A DNA stretch of 64,000 nt from positions 26,478,599 through 26,542,598 of the forward strand of contig NC_088309.1 in assembly GCF_910592395.1 (NCBI RefSeq), read 5' to 3'. The notes under the pieces are model-generated. The model made no database searches. It had not been told where the DNA came from and saw only the letters and a list, made by a program, of their open reading frames with translations. A program made the translations under genes and the position numbers. Positions 23,748 to 36,204 of this stretch are shown one piece after another; the first letter of the stretch is position 1, and each line of letters opens with the position of its first letter. The DNA comes from Lineus longissimus. Taxonomy: Eukaryota; Nemertea; Pilidiophora; Heteronemertea; Lineidae.

Positions 23748-26700
23748 GTGAGTTCTTACTACGTCACCCTGTTCTTACTGAACTTATATTTTGTTACATT
23801 TACTGTTGAAAGGCGGTCAGCTTTACACCATCTAATATCACATGCAATTGGATTAAAATTGTTCAAATTTATCAAAGGGTTTGTTGAATTTAAACTGATA
23901 TTTCCAATCGTGATATTTGACATATTTTAACTCTTTCAGTCATGAATGATTATGAATAGGTCACGTTCATTAATTTCAGCCCACTTTTAAGGGGAGTCAA
24001 CAAGAGTAAACATTGAGAAAATGTCTTCTGTTCAATTACACACCATCAGTTTATACATACAATGGGAATCGACTGATATACCATCAATTACCTAGAGTTT
24101 CTTCTTCTTCAAGGGGTTAACTTCAAAATGCGATAGATCTAAGCGCTGCCATACATAACATACTACATACACTCTATTATGATGAACATCCAGCGAGCTA
24201 CATGAGCTAACCTGATTACAAATCCTTTGGTACTAATCACACCCAAATGGATGAATTGTGAGCCCATTTTACAATTCTCTAATCTCTTTTTTATATAGCA
24301 CGGCTGATGAACTATGTATAGTTTATCTCTGCAAGTTGCATTACGATGTTCCAGAACATCCATTTTATGAGGACTGCGAACAGCCATGCATGATGATGCA
24401 CTATGGGTTGATTGATATCAAGCCATGACTAAATGAAAAAAATATTACCAAATTTGCATTTAACTTACGATCCTACTTTTATTAAATTGTGTCACCTGCT
24501 GTAATGAATCTCATGGTAGGCTACGTAAAGAAAATCCACTCATTGAATTTTCATTAGAAGCTGCCGTCCTGGAGAAGCCTCCAGGAGCAACATTGTCAAC
24601 AAGATGACAGCCATCTGGTGGCTACACACTTTCCTTGTCACTTCGGAACGACCTTGGATGAATCGAAGGACGACTCGTTGCTCTCTCGCTAATGCAGCAG
24701 GGGATTCTTGTGAGCGATGGCAACTGTCAAATTTCCTTTAAGACCTCGATCTCACGTAACATGATCGTAACAATTTCTGATCGCATCAAGTTCGACTTGG
24801 AAGTTTCACTTAATCTCGCACTCACATGGCAGTACTCGTGTAGTGTCGATTGGCAATGTTAAAAAAATGGGAGATTGAAATGGTTTTGCATGCTTTGCCA
24901 TTCCTGCAATTCAAGCCAAGTTGGCAGTATTCAGTTGAGTATTTATATTAGGTACTGAATACAACTATTCCAAGTAATGTTAGGATGAAATAATCAGATG
25001 TGAAGGAGAACTTTAATTTCGTCACGCGTGCATATTCACAGGCAGTGTTGATGATTACCATTCTAGGCTAATCCACTTAAGCTGATATATGCTGCCTGTG
25101 AAATTGAAATATTCAGATGCGGCTTACACAAGCCGTGTTGGACAAGGTTATCCTGTTGACAGGGGACACCAATGAGAGGTTGCTTGATCGATGGCTGCAG
25201 ACAGCCAGTATTTCCGATATCTCTAGAGCGTGATAATAAAAAAGCCTTGTTAAGGTGTTATGATAGTCTGTGATACCGCCTGAATAGAAAATTGGAACAC
25301 ACCAGTTAACTTTGAAGTGATAAAAGAAGATAAAGAAACATTGCATTTTACAATCACCTCCCTCTCTGCCTGACGAGAATAGTCTATTTTAAGATTATTG
25401 GAGGCAGTGTCTTTTTTCGTCCGTGGGCGTCAAGGTTGCCTTTCCAAAAGATTGCCGTTTAGCACATGCACTTAGCAAGGAACATTATTACTGAAATGTA
25501 ATTTGTCGCCTTTTCCCAGCACTGTGTAAAAAAAGTGTTGGTGACCTTTAGTCGTGTGATCTGAGGACCGCATTTGGAAAGTCGGCCTGGGTGAAAACAG
25601 GACCATTCTGCCAGCGGCAAAGAACGAAGTGTGCCTGATTTTAGCATGGTTTGCTTTTGTTTCGTCTGTCTTCAATATCATGTGCTGCTGGAAAAGCAAA
25701 TAAGCTAAATGTTGTTCAGCAAGTAAATGACATTGTCAATCGGTGTTATAACTAAATCCTTGTTCTTTTCTTCACCCACACTCGCATTCGACGCGTCAAC
25801 ATCGTAACATCTGACAGCGAAACACAATTGCTGTCGCACTTCAAAGGCCAGATTACAGTAACATGAATCCTAACTGCCCACAGTCTTGCTTGTATCACTT
25901 ACATCCCAATGACTCTTGTGAAGCTGTCATTTCGCCCAAAACCTTGGCTTCTGCCTCGGTTTCTTGACCAAAGGTTAAGCTCCACCTTGCAGTGTTTGGT
26001 GATCAAGACAGACAATACCTAAAGTTCATTGAACTACACTTAATATGGGTATAAACCTTGATAGAAACCACATCTCGGGCATCAGCTCTTGACGCTAAAC
26101 ATAAACATAGCACACCCCTGCATAGCTGCCGTCTCTGTTTTAGCCATGGAAAGTGAATGTACCTGCATTCACACGAGAACGCGCATCTAGAGTGCAATCT
26201 GCAGCACACATTTTCTTGAGAGGATGTTTTAAGTTAACCAATTTTATTAAATCATTGATTTGAACATTTTACGTCAATTAAACCAAGAAACCAAGCTTTG
26301 CAGACCTTTCCAGCTCAGTCTGTTTTAGAAGTCTTCCGGTGTAGATCATCTTGCTGCAGATTCAAGCCCAGTGGCAAAAATTCATCGCGAATTAAAACAT
26401 ATTTTATCTTTAATGAAAGGCACATCGATACAGACATGCTTTGGGCAAATTCATAGCATTGTTATCACTTCGCTGAAGGGTATAACAGGTAATGAAACCA
26501 GCTAAAGCCCTCAATACTTCTCGGTTTAGTTTTGAAAAAGTGATTATTTCTGTATTGGTTTTCATGAGCATCCCGATATTAAACCGTAATCAGATGATTT
26601 TGCATTTCTTGTTAGCTGATACTTTCTTTTCTAGTTACTGGATGAAAAAAGGGAAGATTAATTTCGTATGGCTTGCAGCGTCTTTATATCTGCAAAAAAT

Positions 26701-27068
26701 GAGATTTGGCTTTCCGCTCCATTGTCCTTTAAAGCACCGTACAGATCGTGATACCTTGCTGGCGTTATTGGTGACATTTAATCTCACATTGTCAGACCCT
26801 GCTGCACCAGGAAAATATGAGAATGCAATATAAAATCGTGTAGTTGTTAATGATATTAGTGTCCAGGGTAGTGAAGTGTCTGTTCACATGAGTCCTATTT
26901 CGAAAATATCGAAAGTCTTCCGTACATTTTCAGATAGAGGCAATTTGGAATTGTGTATGGCTTGTAGAATAAGAGCTGAATCTTACTGTTATCCTTGGCT
27001 GTAAACAATGTATGTTGTGAGTCGAAAAGTAGACAATTTGAACTTTTCTTTCAATCGATAAAACCCAG
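23748..27068. other. Non-coding stretch
   Basis: A 7-bp hairpin cctggag/ctccagg lies near 24569-24586. Open frames of chance length occur (for example 26492-26833) without convincing flanking signals. Confidence 0.45.
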
Positions 27069-27329
27069 GGTTGTCAGGGAATTGCTGAGAGAAATCCAAG
27101 GATTTTTGGAGAGATTGAAATGCATAACACGGCTGTTTCTCAATCTGCCTTTAATCTTTGCTCAACTGTTCCTAAAGAAGTTTCTGTCGATATTGAGAAT
27201 TTGATTAACCGATCCTCTGGAATCAAAATACGGGATACTGTCGTGCACCAGAAAACGCTGAGAAAAACGTCTTCAATTGCTTCAAGGGTCTTTGTGAACA
27301 TGGCACTGTTGAGCGAAATAGGAGATTAA
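27069..27329 (+). CDS. Candidate terminal exon, unknown protein
   Basis: After an acceptor with a cttttctttc tract (27045-27068) one frame stays open for 86 codons and stops at TAA (27327-27329). The composition is balanced (EVSVDIENLINRSSGIKIR; TLRKTSSIASRVFVNMALL). No clear AATAAA follows closely. The acceptor-to-stop span is longer than most chance segments here but still within chance expectation for the window. No domain is recognised. Confidence 0.25.
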   Translation, partial: GCQGIAERNPRIFGEIEMHNTAVSQSAFNLCSTVPKEVSVDIENLINRSSGIKIRDTVVHQKTLRKTSSIASRVFVNMALLSEIGD

Positions 27330-29740
27330 ATCGTTGAACAAGCATTAACCAGGATGACTAGGCCATCAGATGTCTAGTCTCACAGCCTTTGATCCAAGTA
27401 AATCTAAGGGCGGTATTTACGCTCCAGGCAAACCGTGAGCAAAGAGAAAAAAAAGGGCAAAGAAGGGCAAGTGGGTAATGCGATAAGATTAGGGTGAAAT
27501 AACTCGACGTGTCTTTTTTGTGATGCTTGCCGTATATTGGCTTGTATACTGCACATTGCAGACATTTAGGCAGCTGTCTCTTGGGATGAAGTTCATGCAT
27601 GGTATTCAAAATAAAACGTCTATCTACAATATACTGATACATGTACTTGTGCCTTAGTATTTCTATGCATAGTGTAACTTTGTCGTTAACTGCGAAGAGT
27701 GTGAGATTGTAAGAATGAACTCAAGCTAACACTGTACCAAGATTTTGTTTGGTTATAATCATGCTTAGGACACCATGCAGACTTGGGGTACGGAGTCAGT
27801 TCCAATATTTAAGTCGACTGGATCAGATAGGTAAATGCTGTTAATGCAGGAGACCACCTGGAAACGTGAGATGCACCATTATACGATTATCAAGGTGTAG
27901 TCTGAAAGTGCTTTCCGAGCCCGAGTGTTATCCTAACTACGGCGCAATTATACAGTGGTATACAATGTATTTCCACTATTAAAACTTAAGAGTGAAATAT
28001 TTTCTTCACAATGAAGACTTCTGTCAGGAATCGGTCTAATTCTCTTAACCATTATTTAGACTGGTACATTTCTCAGAGAAACAAAGCAAATTACATTACC
28101 AGTTCCCAGTATACCTGATCCTCGGTTACTTTTTGCTTTGGGGAAATTTGTGTTTACGAAAGCCAGGCATTATCTGATTGAAGGCAATTAGGCAAGTGCG
28201 GCGTAAATAGATGTCTCAATTTGAGAAAAAAAGATGGAACAATGATGTTGTTGTGAAAGTGCACGAATGCACGAATCTTAGATTTTGGTCATGAAATAAC
28301 CAGTGATAAGAAACCGTCAGCATAACGATATTAGACATCTTTTCACAAACGTAGTCATTTGAACGGCCTGGTTTATAATATTATATTCCTTTTTGGTCCT
28401 GACCAGAACTGTCTATTAACAGGTTTAAGAAAATCTCCCTGATGGGGCTAGCTTCAGACATTTCAATCTTGAGCATTTTGTGTGGAATTTGTGGTTTGTC
28501 CACTCCATTGCCATGGTGACTGAACATAACAGATTTTTTTCTGTCGGGGTGACTGTATCAAGCCTAAAAAATATCTGTTCAGAGTTCAGTCAGTCCAGAA
28601 CTTCTTCTTCTCTGAAATATAATATCTGTCTAACAGATCACTTAACGTGATTAAAATCATTCTCGGCTAGGTTTGATCTTCTAAGCATGTATTTCTAAAG
28701 CTTCTTAGCGTCTCCTTCATGTTTTACACGAAAAGTAACTTGAGCACATCAGGCGAGGCAAGAACATTACTCCAGAGAGAAAAGACTTTTTCAAAGTACC
28801 ATAGTAAGCATCTTTGTCCGATCCATCTGCTTGTTCCCAAGTAAAATGTCACCTTGGGAAACCTGATGCATGACAAAATTGGAAAATCCTGACACGGTTT
28901 GTGACATGACACAGATTAGGAAGATTATTGCTGGTATTTCGGCGGTGACTGTTGTACATTTGTGCAGATTGAGCTGCATGAGCTACGATCAGGTTAGCTT
29001 AAAACAAATAGAAACATAATTCCATGCTAGGTTTACCGTAGATACCAATGTATTCTACAAAGACGAATAACATTTTAACAACATATTGTCGTCAAACACA
29101 ATAGACTACTTGTGCAAAAAGACCGTCTCTCAAATTCTTAACACTTGTTCTGTCTCCCTATGCAAGGTCGCATGCCCACACTATCCTCAAGTCAGATTCT
29201 CATCAAACACTCACAATGTCACCAGCAGCACTCCTGAGCTCTCTCTACCTGAACCACATTTTAGAGGGAATTTCATGATGATTGAGTTGTCATGCCTGGG
29301 GGCCGTAGACAGCAAGGTTGCCTGAGGCATAGCCTGCATTGCTTGTGCCGGAGAGCTTTTCATATGTTGTATAAGGTACGTTTTGTTGGAGTTGCTGGGG
29401 CAGTTGACTTTCAGTCTTCCTACTGTGCAAATCTTAGAGATGAGGTAGTCTGTAATTGAAGGGCTTAGTCAAGAGCCCACAGGGCAGTTGGTTGCTGTTC
29501 ACCACCAGGTCATGTCAAGTCAGGGGATGCCAATTGCAACACAATAACATACATTGGGTTGGGTAGGATTGGGGGGCTGAAACTGTCACCAAGCCGATTA
29601 TAACCAATACCTGAACACTGACACTTTAGCAGCTATGTTTTTTCACAGCCTTCCAGACTTCATCGTAAAGGACATGAATCAAGGTTGTTGAGGAGAGCTG
29701 TAATATTGAAAGGGCATACAGAGCCTGAAAACCTGGGTAA
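27330..29740. other. Non-coding stretch
   Basis: No supported exon or repeat. An isolated let-7-like 9-mer at 29441-29449 is discussed under rejected items. Confidence 0.45.
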
Positions 29741-29761
29741 ACAAGCCATTTAATGGCTTGT
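29741..29761. repeat. Perfect near-palindrome
   Basis: acaagccatt and aatggcttgt are perfect 10-bp arms separated by one base. Confidence 0.6.
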
Positions 29762-31370
29762 GTTTGTCTTCTCATCCAGTTGGCAGTCGTTAATGGATAT
29801 CAAGCCTTCTGTCAACACATACCTTTATTTCAAAGCAATGGCAAATTCACTTTCATTTGCCTTCAGCTTTTGAGCGAATTTCATAAAATCAGTGGAATAA
29901 TGTTAGTAGCTGTTACTGTTGGAGTATAGATTCAGGAGCCAACTGAAGTGCATATTAAGAGGAACATGTATTCCACGCCAACTCACTAACCAAGAAAACG
30001 GCCTAAAGAGTGTGACATTCTCCACTGCTACTTGAGGTTCGTAACAGCCAGTGTAGTGAGCAAACCGTAGATTCGGTATAGAAAGAAGATTTAAATGAAG
30101 GCACCCAGCAACCAGTGTACCTTCAAACACTGTTTCAAGAAATCGTGCATCGTTTGAACATTTCCCCTTTCAAGAAGAATCTCTCTCTTGTATTTTTCTA
30201 CTGACGCAAAGAAGAGACCTGGCTGGTTGCGGTTGTTTTTCTATTGTACATGGTCCAAGCCTTTTGTTCACAATCTGCAAGTGACAAGCCAGCCCTCTCA
30301 GGTATTCTTTATTTTTCACTCCAACGTGCCAGTCCCAGTGAGAGAAACCTGTCAAATCTAGGGTACCGTCTGTTTTACACTACTATGGTCTCTCTGGATT
30401 CGCGAGACGTTTTCCCAATATTCCGAACAAGCAAAACCTTTTGTGAGGTGCAACCATCATCCTGCGAAGATGGAAAAATGACGTAATTACTGAAACACTG
30501 TCACATTTACTACAACTGTTCTTAACACCTACAGACTTGTTTGGTAATACTAACTACTTAAATCAGTCTCGGGAAATGACTTTAAAAGGAAGGCAACTGA
30601 GTAAGGAAAACATCGTGCAAAAGTGCAACATGACATCCTCCAACGAATCTCACAAACAAATATGCACCTATCCATTATTCTGACAAGTTGCAAGCCATTA
30701 TTTCTAGATTCGGTATGTTTTCGAAATTACTTGGATTACTTATAGCTGGGGTCATGTACTGAAGAACCCAAGACATTTACCAAGCTTGCGCCAAATACTG
30801 CGGGAGATACAGCACAGGTTCCAGGTATAATCAGTTACGCACTTTGATAGATTATTTTCATAGTGTCCTTAAATGCATTTTCACACCTTGTTCTCGAAAA
30901 ATTGCCAGAAACTCTGACAAGAAGCTGTTGAACGCGGTGTTGTTTTCAAACTTAGGGGAGGGCCAGTGCGTGATCACTGTTTAAACTATCTCCAGTTTCC
31001 AAACAGGAAAGCATCAAGCAGTAATGACGTTGAAATAAACACAAAGAACATATCAAACGCATGCTGAGACTGATAAGAAAAGTCCCGCATGGCATACCTG
31101 GGAACTGTTAATAGAATCTCTCTAGAACTCTGACTTAGCGTGCAAAATCCTTGCATACTTGAAAGAATCTACTTCAATCTGGTCCCCTCTTTGAAGTGCC
31201 ATGTCATAGGTTTTGTTAGTCTTTTCTCTGCTCGAAATCAATACATGAACGATTTCGTTAGCTACGTTTGCTTATTTGGCGCTGGGTGACTGCTCGGGCT
31301 CTAAGGTTTTGACTCAATATAGTTAAAGCAAATTTCATACGGGGATTACAATGCCCTTCCTGTGCCTCAG
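29762..31370. other. Non-coding stretch
   Basis: No supported feature; minus-strand open frames near 29903-30355 lack splice or start evidence. Confidence 0.45.
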
Positions 31371-31407
31371 CCGGTATCAAAACTATTGATGGACCATCAA
31401 GTCATAC
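31371..31407 (+). CDS. Candidate 37-nt microexon
   Basis: One of the best acceptors in the window (atgcccttcctgtgcctcag) is followed by 37 nt and then GTGAGT. Two frames are open; one reads GIKTIDGPSSH. The base before the donor is C, which is not preferred. The short length makes the coding call tentative. Confidence 0.25.
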
Positions 31408-33157
31408 GTGAGTTTGCGGGACCTATTGTCCACATATTTATTAGGCCGAATCTAGCGAACTGATCTGCGCTGGACTTAAACAGGAAATGAGAAGATTTTC
31501 ACCTCCTGAGAAAATGTAAAAAGTAAGCTGAATCGCTGGTCGATTCCACTATAATTTTTGTACTTATGTTTTTAAATCATGAAGGAGTCATTCACCTTTT
31601 CGACTTGAAAAGCAATGCCATCTCCATCTGCGGTTATTAACATGTGAAGCGTATCATCTGGAAGAAAGTTCAGTTTAATTTGTTGATCTTTCAAAGACGA
31701 ACTTCAAAATATAAGGGATGTATGAACACTTTGATTCGGTTGCAAAGTTCTTCAAATGTCAAAATAGCTAACGCAAAATTAAGCCTTACAAGTCTTGTAT
31801 CAAAAGTATAACAAAACTTGTAATCAAAGACCAGAACAACTTTGTTAAAAACTTATCAGGTGGTTTTGAAGGCAGTCGCAGTCATAGTGTGATAGGTTAT
31901 CGCCCTTGATAAAAATCTGTAAGACATACACAAAGTGTTTTGGTTGGGGAAGGTCATTCAAAATGCATGACCAATACATTGTACTTCCGTTATTATAAAG
32001 CGTTCAATCAGATAAGGGAGGGTGTTGCCAATGCGTAATTATTGAGATCTCTGACCAGTATGTTCTTCATTGAGATCAATGTGTGTTTCAATTATTCAAA
32101 GCAAGCAACAAGTGTACAGTCAAGAAGTTGGTAAAGAAAGCTCCCTGAAATACGTGAGGAATAACAAGCTTGGCATCTAGAAGAGCGGGAGCCACCAGCC
32201 AATGCAGGAAACCACACGCTTTATGATATACCTCAGGGTTGAGATGGATATCATATTTCCGTCAGTGTGCTTATTCCATAACCTCTTTGCTTGGACGTCA
32301 ACATTGATAGCGGGATAGCGACGCTGACATGCTTTCCTTTTTGAAAAGAAAGAAGCAGAGACGGTATGATACGTCAATCTACTTTACCCCAAATAGGAAG
32401 CACTTCTAATGGAGACTGCGTTGGTGGTAAGGAAAACCTTACATTAGTGTTGTGCTGTTTTGATAAATATTTATTTTGTTGTATGCCTGTTAGAAGATTG
32501 GAGGCTATCAAGAGCAGTAAGGCATGTCTGCCTCATCGCAGTCACGAAGCCAAACACAAAGCTAAGACATTCTACTCTCTAACACTTTAACATTTTCGCC
32601 AGTGCTGTTCGGCTCATTAATATTATTGAAAGGCCGAGTGGTGTATGCACTGTTCATGATACACGAATCAAAAAGAACCATTCATATCATAAGCAAAGAG
32701 TTGTCGAATGCTCTCCTTTGTCCCAGGCTTCCATCTCAAGTTTTTCATCATTTCGGATCTCAACGATAAGCGTGCTGTGGCATGACTCACAACGTGAGAG
32801 AGGGGCCAGGACATCAGCCAGTGCTATTACAACCCTTGCGTTAACCAACCGTCATTATCGTACATCGCTTCCAAAAATGCAATGATAACCTCAAGATAGG
32901 TCAACAGATTGCATCTTACCAGTAAAGGTGTTCTTTGCAGTGTGAAACCCAACTATAGTGTAGTCACTTTTATAACCAAATAATGCAACATACCCGGAGG
33001 TGTATCATCAATGTTCACTGCTTAAAATGATAAGTAGGTTGATATTTCAAAATATGAATAACGCTTGAAATACATCTCAATGTGCTTTAAGTCTTGTCTG
33101 GTATGTCCCTCCCGAAGGTGGATCAGTTCATTAAAATAAGCTTAATTTTTTTCCCAG
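31408..33157. other. Mostly non-coding; one possible 30-nt exon
   Basis: At 32397-32426 an acceptor (ctactttaccccaaatag) and donor (TTGGTG|GTAAGG) bound 10 codons (EALLMETALV) on the plus strand. This is too short for confidence. Nothing else supported. Confidence 0.35.
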
Positions 33158-33190
33158 CCTGATGGATCAGTGAACCTACACGTTGAATAA
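33158..33190 (+). CDS. Candidate short terminal exon
   Basis: A strong acceptor (gcttaatttttttcccag) leads into PDGSVNLHVE and a TAA stop. AATAAA (33186-33191) overlaps the stop, so cleavage would fall just downstream. The alternating hydrophobic pattern resembles the last strand of an Ig or FN3 domain, but ten residues cannot establish that. Confidence 0.3.
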   Translation, partial: PDGSVNLHVE

Positions 33191-33633
33191 ACATTGTGTG
33201 GGGAAATGGTGAGCAGACGTAAAAAGGTTCTATTGATTTAGAAAGGTGTCACTTTGTGAAAAACCCCCAGGGACATTTTTCGTTTATCATGAGTTCATTG
33301 CTAACTAGTAGTTGCCATAAAATAATCATACCAAACTCTACCATAACTGTTATTATGATAGTCATTATTGTCAATACCGTAATTTTATACAGTGAGAGAC
33401 GTTCAGTTCGATAACACAGGTAGTGTGAGGTGGGGAATTGGTGATATCACCCAGTTTCAAAACACATGTGACAAGCATGTATGAAAATTGACATGATGAT
33501 TAGTTTTAGTCAAATTAATTCTAATTCAGTTCACCTTTTAAGCATCATTTTAAAGTTAAACAATATCGGTTCATTGTCAGAATCCTACATTTACACTGAT
33601 TTATTTAAAAGAACTTGCAAAAATCAATCTTAC

Positions 33634-33755
33634 CTGAAGAGATATAAAAAAGGAATGATGAAGTATTGATTGGTGGTAAAACAATAATCAGGTGAATAAA
33701 AATCAATACGACGAAGAGTAACAGTTGAAGCAAGACCCATAAGTGTTTTCTTTCC
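33634..33755 (-). CDS. Candidate 122-nt internal exon, good splice sites
   Basis: On the minus strand a clear acceptor (ctaatttattgattctcacag) and a consensus donor (TTCAG|GTAAGA) enclose 122 nt with one frame open throughout (GKKTLMGLASTVTLRRIDFY, then an aromatic stretch ending YFIIPFLYLF). The hydrophobic end could enter a membrane segment continued in the next exon. An internal ATG exists at residue 6. The exon ends in phase 2. No neighbouring exon or family is identified. Among single exons in this window it has one of the best combinations of splice sites and open frame. Confidence 0.4.
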
Positions 33756-34931
33756 CTGTGAGAATCAATAAATTAGAAATTGAAGTATTTAGTTGAGTTC
33801 AATTACATATTAAGTGAACCCAATCTTAGCGCATTAATTGATGAAAGTGATATCGTATTGTGTTTTTAGAAATATTTTCAATGCCTTGCCCTTGCCATGA
33901 ATCTGAAAATTGACCCTGATACAATATTTGGCAACATAGTTATAACCGCTAATTTGTTATTGTGTTTTTCGATGATCGTAAAATATCTTGCAGGGCAACA
34001 ATCTTCTGACGAAAAAGTTTTTACCACTAAACGTTTGATATTGTCCTTCCATGATATCAAGTATGTATTAATCTATTGATTATATTGAAGAACTGCCTCT
34101 GGCTCTGAGACGAATATTCTGACAAAATGGCTAATGATATCAAATGTTTGACTGTGCAAATTCGACGGTCTTGAAAAACAAATCAAGATCTAAAGATACA
34201 TTTCACTTCAGCTCTGTAACATTTCAGGCGGAATTCGCATTTATCTATGAGAAGTGATCATTGGGAAGGATCCCATGCGAAATGGATATGGACACTCCAC
34301 ACTCTCAAGTGATTGATTCAACCAGGCATGTGGCTGAGCTATCTTTATCAGTTCTCCCTTCAAATACATGTAGGTATGCACTGCAGTGTAACAGTTATAG
34401 CGTGACAACACGATCTTCGCATTGCATGATCAAAGGAATCTATTGAAGAAGAAGTGAATGTGACCAATACATTCCATACTTATTCAGTGCCGTTCGAGAT
34501 TATCCACTGCTTGTACAGAGACATACACTTCATCAGTTATCAGACGGTTATGGCTTCGAATGCATTGTGAGCAGCGCTCTGCAGTGTAACTGTTTGAGCG
34601 CGATGATTGTTACATTACGTGATCAGAGAAAAGAGACGGCAAACATTGCAATTTGATATTGATTCATCATTTTTTTCTGTTATGATCCCTGATAACCATC
34701 CACTGGCCCGTTCAAGACAAGAGTAAAGTTGTTTGCAATGTGTTGGTTTGAGTAACTTAGAGTAACCGGCTGGTTAGTTTGAATATACTGTCATGATGCT
34801 AGTGAAAAATAACGCTTTTCCATCGTCAGCCAAGCTGATTTGTTCCCCTGTAACCGAACTGGTTCTTTCAAATTGTATCAGTATGGCCGCATAGCAGCCA
34901 ACACAGCAAGCGGAATTGTACTGAAATGCAA

Positions 34932-34937
34932 TTTATT
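34932..34937 (-). promoter_or_regulatory. Poly(A) signal AATAAA
   Basis: On the minus strand AATAAA lies 3 nt after the stop of the 34941-35162 ORF. This is close, but compatible with a very short 3' UTR. Confidence 0.3.
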
Positions 34938-34940
34938 ATT

Positions 34941-35162
34941 CTAGATTTCATTGCTCTCGCAGTATAACTGGCATCGGCAGATTCTCCTCAGCGGTATAGA
35001 GTATTCGCTACAGTTGGCTTCTTGCATGTTGAGCATGTGGAACATATTTGCACTTGCCTCCGCCGTTGCATAATGAATGTTAAAAAAGTGTTCCGACGGC
35101 ATCCAGGACTCCATTGCTAGTACCACAGACGCAGCTAGCAAAATCCAAATGTTGTGGTCCAA
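34941..35162 (-). CDS. Putative small secreted cysteine-containing peptide
   Basis: 73 codons with an N-terminus like a signal peptide: MDHN, then a hydrophobic core IWILLAASVVLAM, with likely cleavage shortly after. The C-terminus carries four cysteines at residues 51, 62, 64 and 68 (ANCSEYSIPLRRICRCQLYC), enough for two disulfides, and ends SNEI-stop with AATAAA 3 nt on. It lies in a diverged repeat array, and the adjacent copy has lost the equivalent frame. It may be a secreted peptide (hormone-like or defence-like, not decidable) or a chance ORF in a repeat. A signal-peptide-like start also occurs by chance elsewhere in this window. Confidence 0.3.
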   Translation of the reverse strand: MDHNIWILLAASVVLAMESWMPSEHFFNIHYATAEASANMFHMLNMQEANCSEYSIPLRRICRCQLYCESNEI

Positions 35163-35250
35163 GGCTGAAGCGCACTTAGACGCAGTGCATTTATCATTCC
35201 ACTATATTTCACTGTTGTAATAGTGTAAGTGACAGATTCTCCTTAGAGCT

Positions 35251-36204
35251 ATTGCTATTGCTGCTGCCTGAGCCGAAGTAGGAGGGAGAAGCTGTACTCA
35301 GACATGGTCGGTCTGTCATGTTTATAGGTCCCCAGCCTCTAATAGAACCACACGGAGATGAACAGCAACAAACTAGCCCGTTCAATAGCCCCAATACCAT
35401 TGGTTTCCACATGATCAATGGGAAGAAAGCTTAGCGCCAGCGAAACATACCCAGCACTTTCACGATCAATTTACTGGATTAAACCATTACCAATATCGCA
35501 ATTGATCTTGATTTTTTGCACCTCAATAATCTGGGCTGCTGAGTGATACGTCAGAGTAAAACATCTCGAAGTGTGTAAAATTGATCACTGCTCAACAGTG
35601 TCTTTCTTTGCGCCGTGATCTTATTGATTTGGTGTTGTACGGCGGGTGTACACATCTGTGATTCAAGAAAGGCATGTGCCACGTTTGATGACTTGTTTAT
35701 ATGCCCTTAACTGCCGCCTGCAAGCTAAATCGATAGTTCAATGGGCTGATACTGGTAATTAAGTCATCCTCCTGACATTAATGTCGGCAAAATGATTGAG
35801 AATGCTAGTGATGCTTAATGTTGGCTAATATAAAGGGGAGCGGGGCAAAGTTGTTATATCCGAGGACAGTTTAAACATTTACACCAGTATGATGTATTTC
35901 CCTCTGCAGCCTGCCGACTTGTAGGCCAACCAAAGCAGTGTTGTTATCAAACAACCAGGGTTAACCTCGGATATTGCAAACGTCCTCTACATCACTTCAT
36001 GGGTTCATCATTTCCGTTGTATTATTGTTGTTTTTTCACCTGCACCATCGTATCAAATTGATTGTTGGGTCTATTATCCATGGCAGAAGTAATCATGAAA
36101 GAATGCAACACAATGATTGACTCTAATTTAGGATAGGTTTCATACGGTGAATGCAATGTATCCACGGCACAGTATCATCGGGTATTGGAGAGTAGAATAT
36201 AGTT
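35251..36204. other. Non-coding stretch
   Basis: A minus-strand ORF (35209-35418) with a hydrophobic Cys-rich start overlaps the repeat array and is taken as a decayed copy. Nothing else supported. Confidence 0.4.

Larger units (their letters stand above)
34200..35250. repeat. Diverged tandem array, about 170-250 bp period
   Basis: A (c)tgcagtgtaac-gtt--agcg block recurs at about 34208, 34381, 34579, 34959 and, weaker, 35213. Flanking blocks repeat in register: tatcagtt before it at 34346 and 34538, gat-a-ccatccactg at 34500 and 34695, and agattctcct(c/t)ag at 34979 and 35233. Copies are strongly diverged. The minus strand of one copy holds the secreted-peptide ORF at 34941-35162. The equivalent end of the next copy reads LRRIC followed by a few residues and NSEI-stop, matching LRRICRC...SNEI-stop in a different frame context. 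Confidence 0.45.

Noticed and set aside
29441-29449. let-7-like seed TGAGGTAGT
   Set aside because: The sequence diverges from let-7 after nine bases and no complementary arm lies within hairpin distance.
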